NCBI RefSeq assembly: GCF_014839805.1
Contig: NC_051120.1
Span: 2,790,001 to 2,854,000, forward strand
DNA: 64,000 nt
Reading direction: 5' to 3'
Source of the DNA: Manduca sexta
Taxonomy: Eukaryota > Arthropoda > Insecta > Lepidoptera > Sphingidae
The notes beneath the pieces are model-generated. The model had not been told where the DNA came from and ran no database searches. It worked only from the letters and a program-made list of their open reading frames with translations. The position numbers and the translations under genes are program-made. Shown one piece after another: positions 59,216 through 64,000 of this stretch (positions within the stretch are counted from its first letter, which is position 1; each line of letters begins with the position of its first letter).

Positions 59216-61525
59216 CACTACATGAATATGTGCACACGATAATACGAGAATGTTTAATGTAGAGATATAATGGAGATTGTGACATCAATGTGCGGTGTAA
59301 ATGATTCGCAAAGATATTATGCAAAACAATAGCTGTAGAATTTCATTTGTAGGTTAGTAAGAACGACTAATTAGTAGACATTGGATATTTAATTGCAAAT
59401 TACATGAAGGATTGTTTACAAAGGCCTAAGGGCAGTATTAATAAATCAATGTCACCTTTGAGTAGAATCTCAAGTATACATTTAATAATATTGAACTATT
59501 TATTAAACAAAGCTTAAACTGTCATTTAAGAGGGTGTTCTCGGCTGAGTCGGTGCTAAAAACATAACTCAGTTGTCAAAATCCGTCACATACTTAAGTTA
59601 CCATTTGAGTTGATGTTAATACGGGTTTATTAAAAAGCGACTATCTTACGATGTTGATCTTATTTCGACAGCGACTAAGTTGATATCGCACTTCGGAGCT
59701 AAACTAAGTTTCATCTACTAATACGACCCTATGACCGTAATTGATTGTACCTACGTGTTTTATTTCAAATTATTGAAAACCAGGCCCTACATAAAGCTAG
59801 CCGTTAAATAAGATAAGCCTTGCATCTTGCAAGCCGACGGTATAACACAGATAAATAACCGTGAAGCCGCAACACCATAAATACGCACACATGTGCATAC
59901 ATTAAATACCCAAAGAACATTGTCCATAAACTTAATCAACATCCCTAACCAAAAATGTTCATCAGTTCATTCACAAACGTTCATCCCGTATGTGGATACA
60001 AAACTCAATACGGTAACAAGCAGAAATGTACTAACTAGTGATATAAACTCATTATTCGAGCTAAGTAACAGTTCAATAGCGAATTATTGCTCGAATTACC
60101 ATCTTTAATCGATAGGGGAGCGCATTCACGGATGGTCAAAGAGACTTAGCATCAATCGCATTTAGCTTCATTCTTGTGGTTCATAAGTACTGTAATTAAG
60201 CCTTTAACGACCAATACATTGGGTTCAGTGATAATTGAGTGGATTTGTAATGGACAGTTGGGTTTGATTTTTCATTGGATATTGGGCCTGTGTTGTTTAG
60301 TTGGTTGGTATTTTGTTGAGTAAACGTTGACCTACGTTCTTTGCTTACGTGTTTGTTAAAAAAAGTAACTAAAATACTATGTTAAGTTTAGTCTGTCAAA
60401 TCCAGAAGAATTGTTATATAGCCGACCTTAAAGGAAAGACATAAAGATCCTTTCTTACTAGGAAGAAGAAGAGGCTTAAAATCCTCTTTGTTTGGAAGTA
60501 TCACTCACGAAAAGGAATAGCAAGCTGACATTTTTAATTTGTATTCTCTCAGTGATGCTGATAAAAGCTAGTACATGCCTACAGCGTTGCTACCAATTTT
60601 TACTTGACAGACCTTAAACTCAAATTTAGCACCTTACAATTCTAAATCAAGAACTATCATAAGATCAACGAAGCAAAACCGGTTTTATCCTTTTATTAGT
60701 ATCATCTATCGCAACTATGAAATAAGTATTGACTAACGTATTTCTAATAAAACATTTCCTATAAGGAAATCAATTAAAATGATTTACGACTACTCCACTA
60801 TCATGTCTGAATTAAAAATTATCTTTAAACAGTCGTAAATAATAGAATTAATGCCGCATTATAAAGTATTTTAATGTATTTGCAATACATTTACGCATAA
60901 TGAAGGAACAAGTCCTAGAGATCCAATTAAATTGGCTATAACAGTAGAAATATAGTATTATGTTTAGCATTAACCTATCTCCGGTTAAAGTCTCGGTTAT
61001 GTCAAGCCTTTGATCATATCCTGTCATTGAGAGACAGTCTTCTTCATAGACGCATCTGCCTTTAAAGGCACCTTTATTTTTTATTAATTGTTTTTATAAT
61101 GATAAATACTATTTTTTAACAAAACCGATTTAAAAGACCAGTACTAACTAAAAATAATAGAACTTTATATATGGTTAATAAGAAAATATCAAAACACAAA
61201 CTATGTAATCATCTTTGCAATGCCTGTTTTTTTTGTTTATATGCACATTTAATAGTTATTTGGAATCCGTGACTAATTTAAACTACACATTGTTTTCGTA
61301 TCTTTGTTTGTTACTTAGCTGGCAAATAAATATTTATAGAGATACCGGGGTGACTTTACAAGTGCTGTCATTGAACATGAATTATCGAAGGAGGGTAATT
61401 ATTTATATTTTTCTAAAATTTGTCAAAGATAGTATAGAGGTGTCAGCGAAATTCACGAAAACTACGAGGCACGCAGTGTCTTTTTATATATTTTGCACGG
61501 GCCCGACAAAGTAAACTTACTGCAC
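59216..61525. other. Intronic sequence without recognisable features
   Basis: About 2.3 kb of AT-rich DNA. A 10-bp inverted repeat, ATTTACGACT and AGTCGTAAAT, lies at 60782-60840. Nothing else stands out. Confidence 0.4.
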
Positions 61526-61552
61526 ATGATGGTAGTGAAGTGGGGTCCAATA

Positions 61553-61800
61553 AAAAAAATAATAAAAAAAAAAATATATCTTTATTTACTTTTACAGATT
61601 TTTCTTATTATCTAGGTGTGGTAGCCTGCTTTTAGGCATAAGAATGCCTGTGTTAGAAGACTACGCTCTTCCAAAGCTAAGTTTAAAAAGATAAATTATG
61701 ATGAGTGGTTGCGCAGTGTAGGTGCGTACGTGTGTGTGTGCGTGTATGTGTGTGCATGTGTGTTTGTTCGTAGGTGTGTGAGTGTGTGTGTGCATATGTC
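61553..61800 (-). mobile_element. Nested retroposon inside family B repeat
   Basis: About 248 bp lying within the family B copy. Its minus-strand 3' end is A/T-rich (AAATAAAGATATATTTTTTT-like) and its other end is a degenerate (GT)n stretch (61728-61797). CAATA precedes it and CAATAG follows its right edge, which would fit a short target duplication. The element is not identified. Confidence 0.6.
61728..61797. repeat. Degenerate (GT)n microsatellite
   Basis: About 70 bp of GTGTGT broken by CG, CA and TAG variants. Confidence 0.85.
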
Positions 61801-61988
61801 AATAGAACTTCGATTGACGAGAAATGATTACCCCTGAACAGTCGACACAATAATGCCGGCTCCTTGGAACCGGATATACACAGGCTGATCCAGGAACGCG
61901 ACATTTACGTGGGCCACTACAGGTTGTAACACCTTGTGTACGGCGGTCGCTATCCGGGCGGATATAAAATATATCCTACCACCAACAA

Positions 61989-62285
61989 ATATATAGTCTG
62001 GTCTCTTTTAAACTCAGTGAAATCACTTACCAGGATGCTTACCATGAAGTGCATTTTTTATTACAATGCCATGATATATAAAATACTTCCTATCTGAGCT
62101 TGAAACTTTATGACTTGAAGGCAATTACTGCACGGCCATTATGTTGTCAATTGACCCGCGGGTTCTCAATAGGACTGACACATTAACGGTAGTAATGTAT
62201 CAATCTTATTAAATGTGCTTAGGTTGTGAAATCTATGAATATTAGCTTCGATCAGGTCAAGTTATAAAAAAATCTGAGAGTTCAT
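61989..62285. other. Short unassigned stretch
   Basis: Nothing recognised. Confidence 0.35.
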
Positions 62286-62622
62286 TTTGAAAAAAAAAAA
62301 ATTATATCATCAGCCCTGTATTATATACTGTCCCACTGTTCGGCACGGGCCTTCTCTACTACTGAGAGGGATTAGGTCTTAGTCAACCACGCTAGCCTAG
62401 TGCGGATTGGTAGACTTCACACACCCTCGAAATTCCTATAGAGAACTTCTCAGGTATGCAGGTTTCTTCACGATGTTTTCCTTCACCGATAAAGCAAGCG
62501 ATAATTCACAAAGAATACACATAATTGTTTAGTAATGTCAGAGGTGTGTGCCTTTGGCATATGAACCTGCGGACATTCGTCTCGGCAGCCCGTTCCACAA
62601 CCAACTAGTCTGCCGGTGTGAA
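62286..62622 (-). mobile_element. tRNA-derived SINE, second family, 5' head clipped
   Basis: It matches the copy at 44190-44527 block for block (TCAGCCCTGTATTATATACT, CTACTGAGAGGGATTAGG, CACGATGTTTTCCTTCACCG), but the tRNA-like head ends at CAACTAGTCTGCC and box B is damaged (CATATGAACC). It is preceded by an A-rich stretch. Confidence 0.88.
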
Positions 62623-64000
62623 AGAAAAAAGAAAAAAAAACATCTTGCCCGAAATTGGTGTCATTGCATATCATAACAAAGACCTCTATAACATTTTGGA
62701 ACCGAATTGAGCTATACATAAAGCTTTAAACTAGCAGTTGGTCCAAAAGCCTAGACGCACATAATCTAATGCAAACACAGTTGCAACAACCTCAAAACAA
62801 GAACATAAAATACTCAGATCCGACGCTAAGTTCCCATACAAATAATAATTTGTACATTGCGAATGCATGGCGTGTTTGAAACCATTTGGCGTGGTACACT
62901 GCGGGCGCGCCGCATCGCCGCGAGGACCGAACGAGAGTTGTTCAAAAACATCTAGCAACGCGTATTAATTGCCTACATAAATGAATTTAATGCGAAACAT
63001 TAGTCTGTGCACTTAATAAAATGAAATTAAAACGTATTTATTGATTCTATGCTGAGTTGTGCGTGTTTTATCGCATTGCGAATGTATGGAGTTATTGTTT
63101 TTTAGTTCTCGTTGAGTGGACAAAGTTGAGATGTAAAATGTCGTCCTGTTGAACAATTTGACAAGGACTAAATACTAGTATTTAAAAATCATGAATATAC
63201 GTAGAATTTAGGGCCTAATCAATTACACATTCTTTAATACGTTAAGAATCATGTGGTGTATCAATTTATATCTCTTAGTCTACCGCATTTGCCATATCAT
63301 CTCCGATATTAACTTAATACACCGGCATTAGGACATTACGTTACTAAATAGAACTGCTTACTTGTGTTCTTTCAGTTAACACTTTAAAATAAGCTATTCG
63401 AACCACAAATATAGAATAAAAAGTAGAAGTTTTGAACAAAATAAATATCAATAAAAAGTTATTTTTATACGCTATAATCGCACTGAACTACAAAATAATC
63501 AAAAAGTACAACCGGGACTTTTGGTAAAATTATTCGTTATTCGTGAATGATTTTTGGCACAATCTCATCAGAGGTAAATATAAGTATTTGGTTTCATTAC
63601 TAATGCAATGTCAAAATGACCCTGTATTCGTTGGCTGATGCTGAACAGAATGACAAGGTTTTAACTATGTACAATCAATTCAAACGATGGAACTCTACCA
63701 AAACGCAAATGTTACCTCTACGATTTCCCCAGATCGCCTACAAACCTTACATTCATAAAATTATTACCATCGCATTCAGGCACAGAAATATGCAATAACT
63801 TCGAGAACCATTAATGTTAGTCACAATAGCAACAATAAACAAGGTTTGATTAAATCAGTTTCGGTTGTAAACTGTACCTACGATGTGTTCTGATGATACG
63901 GACCGAACCAATCCACAGTATTTGTGTTAAAACATATTAATTTCATTTTGACGTTGTAATTTTACTTGGCGATAGTTTTATATCAGTATAGTGTTTGTTT
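62623..64000. other. Intronic sequence, nothing recognised
   Basis: A small CpG-rich word cluster lies at 62890-62940. A 60-codon plus frame at 63616-63798 has no motif I recognise. Confidence 0.4.

Larger units (their letters stand above)
61526..61988 (-). mobile_element. Dispersed repeat family B, copy 4, split by an insertion
   Basis: The left piece (61526-61552) holds GATGGTAGTGAAGTGGGGTC and CAATA; the right piece (61801-61988) resumes with AATAGAACTTCGATTGACGA and runs through ATTTACGTGGGCCACTACAG to ATATCCTACCACC. In the copy at 9.2 kb these parts are continuous, so 61553-61800 is an insertion. Confidence 0.78.

Noticed and set aside
61683..61904. A threonine/histidine-rich minus-strand open frame
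   Set aside because: It is produced by the degenerate GT repeat.

Overview
The window reads as genomic DNA of a moth or butterfly. It is AT-rich and mostly non-coding. Its repeats are of kinds typical of Lepidoptera: Lep1-like Helitrons with (TTTG)n near the 5' end and a CTAG 3' end, Bm1-like SINEs, two other tRNA-derived SINE families, and 3' ends of LINEs. Family names rest on recognition by eye, not on a search.

The one gene that can be named is the 3' half of Trmt61a, the catalytic subunit of the tRNA m1A58 methyltransferase, on the minus strand. Three exons are supported: 40060-40229 (the [16 protein letters not shown] segment of the methyltransferase fold), 4170-4299 (the C-terminal GHTGYLT motif) and 3553-3650 (polar tail and stop). 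Splice sites and codon phases agree at both junctions. The two introns are about 35.8 kb and 519 bp. The exons for the N-terminal half were not found between 40.23 and 64 kb and probably lie beyond the right edge, so almost the whole window is intron of this gene.

Layout. 1-3.5 kb: DNA downstream of Trmt61a with a Helitron remnant and a Bm1-like fragment. 3.5-4.3 kb: the last two exons, with a SINE in the intron between them. 4.3-40.06 kb: the giant intron. It holds two Helitrons with internal 123-bp repeat arrays (6.5 and 38.9 kb), a third Helitron with a doubled end (15.8 kb), many SINEs, two GC-rich LINE-like segments (17.7 and 31.6 kb), a 25-bp minisatellite (19.5 kb), foldback elements, and two weak candidate exons (25.3 kb plus, 29.4 kb minus). 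40.06-40.23 kb: the conserved exon, with a Helitron 22 bp from its donor and a LINE fragment about 80 bp beyond its acceptor. 40.3-64 kb: further intron with LINE 3' ends, SINEs, Helitron remnants, paired hairpins and, at 48.4-49.0 kb, a degenerate coding region of unknown origin.

No rRNA, functional tRNA, CRISPR array or bacterial-type feature was seen. I found no convincing new multi-gene system. The most useful observations are the Trmt61a gene structure, the transposons packed against its exon, the variable arrays inside the Helitrons, the unidentified broken coding region, and several places where two or more hairpins lie side by side.
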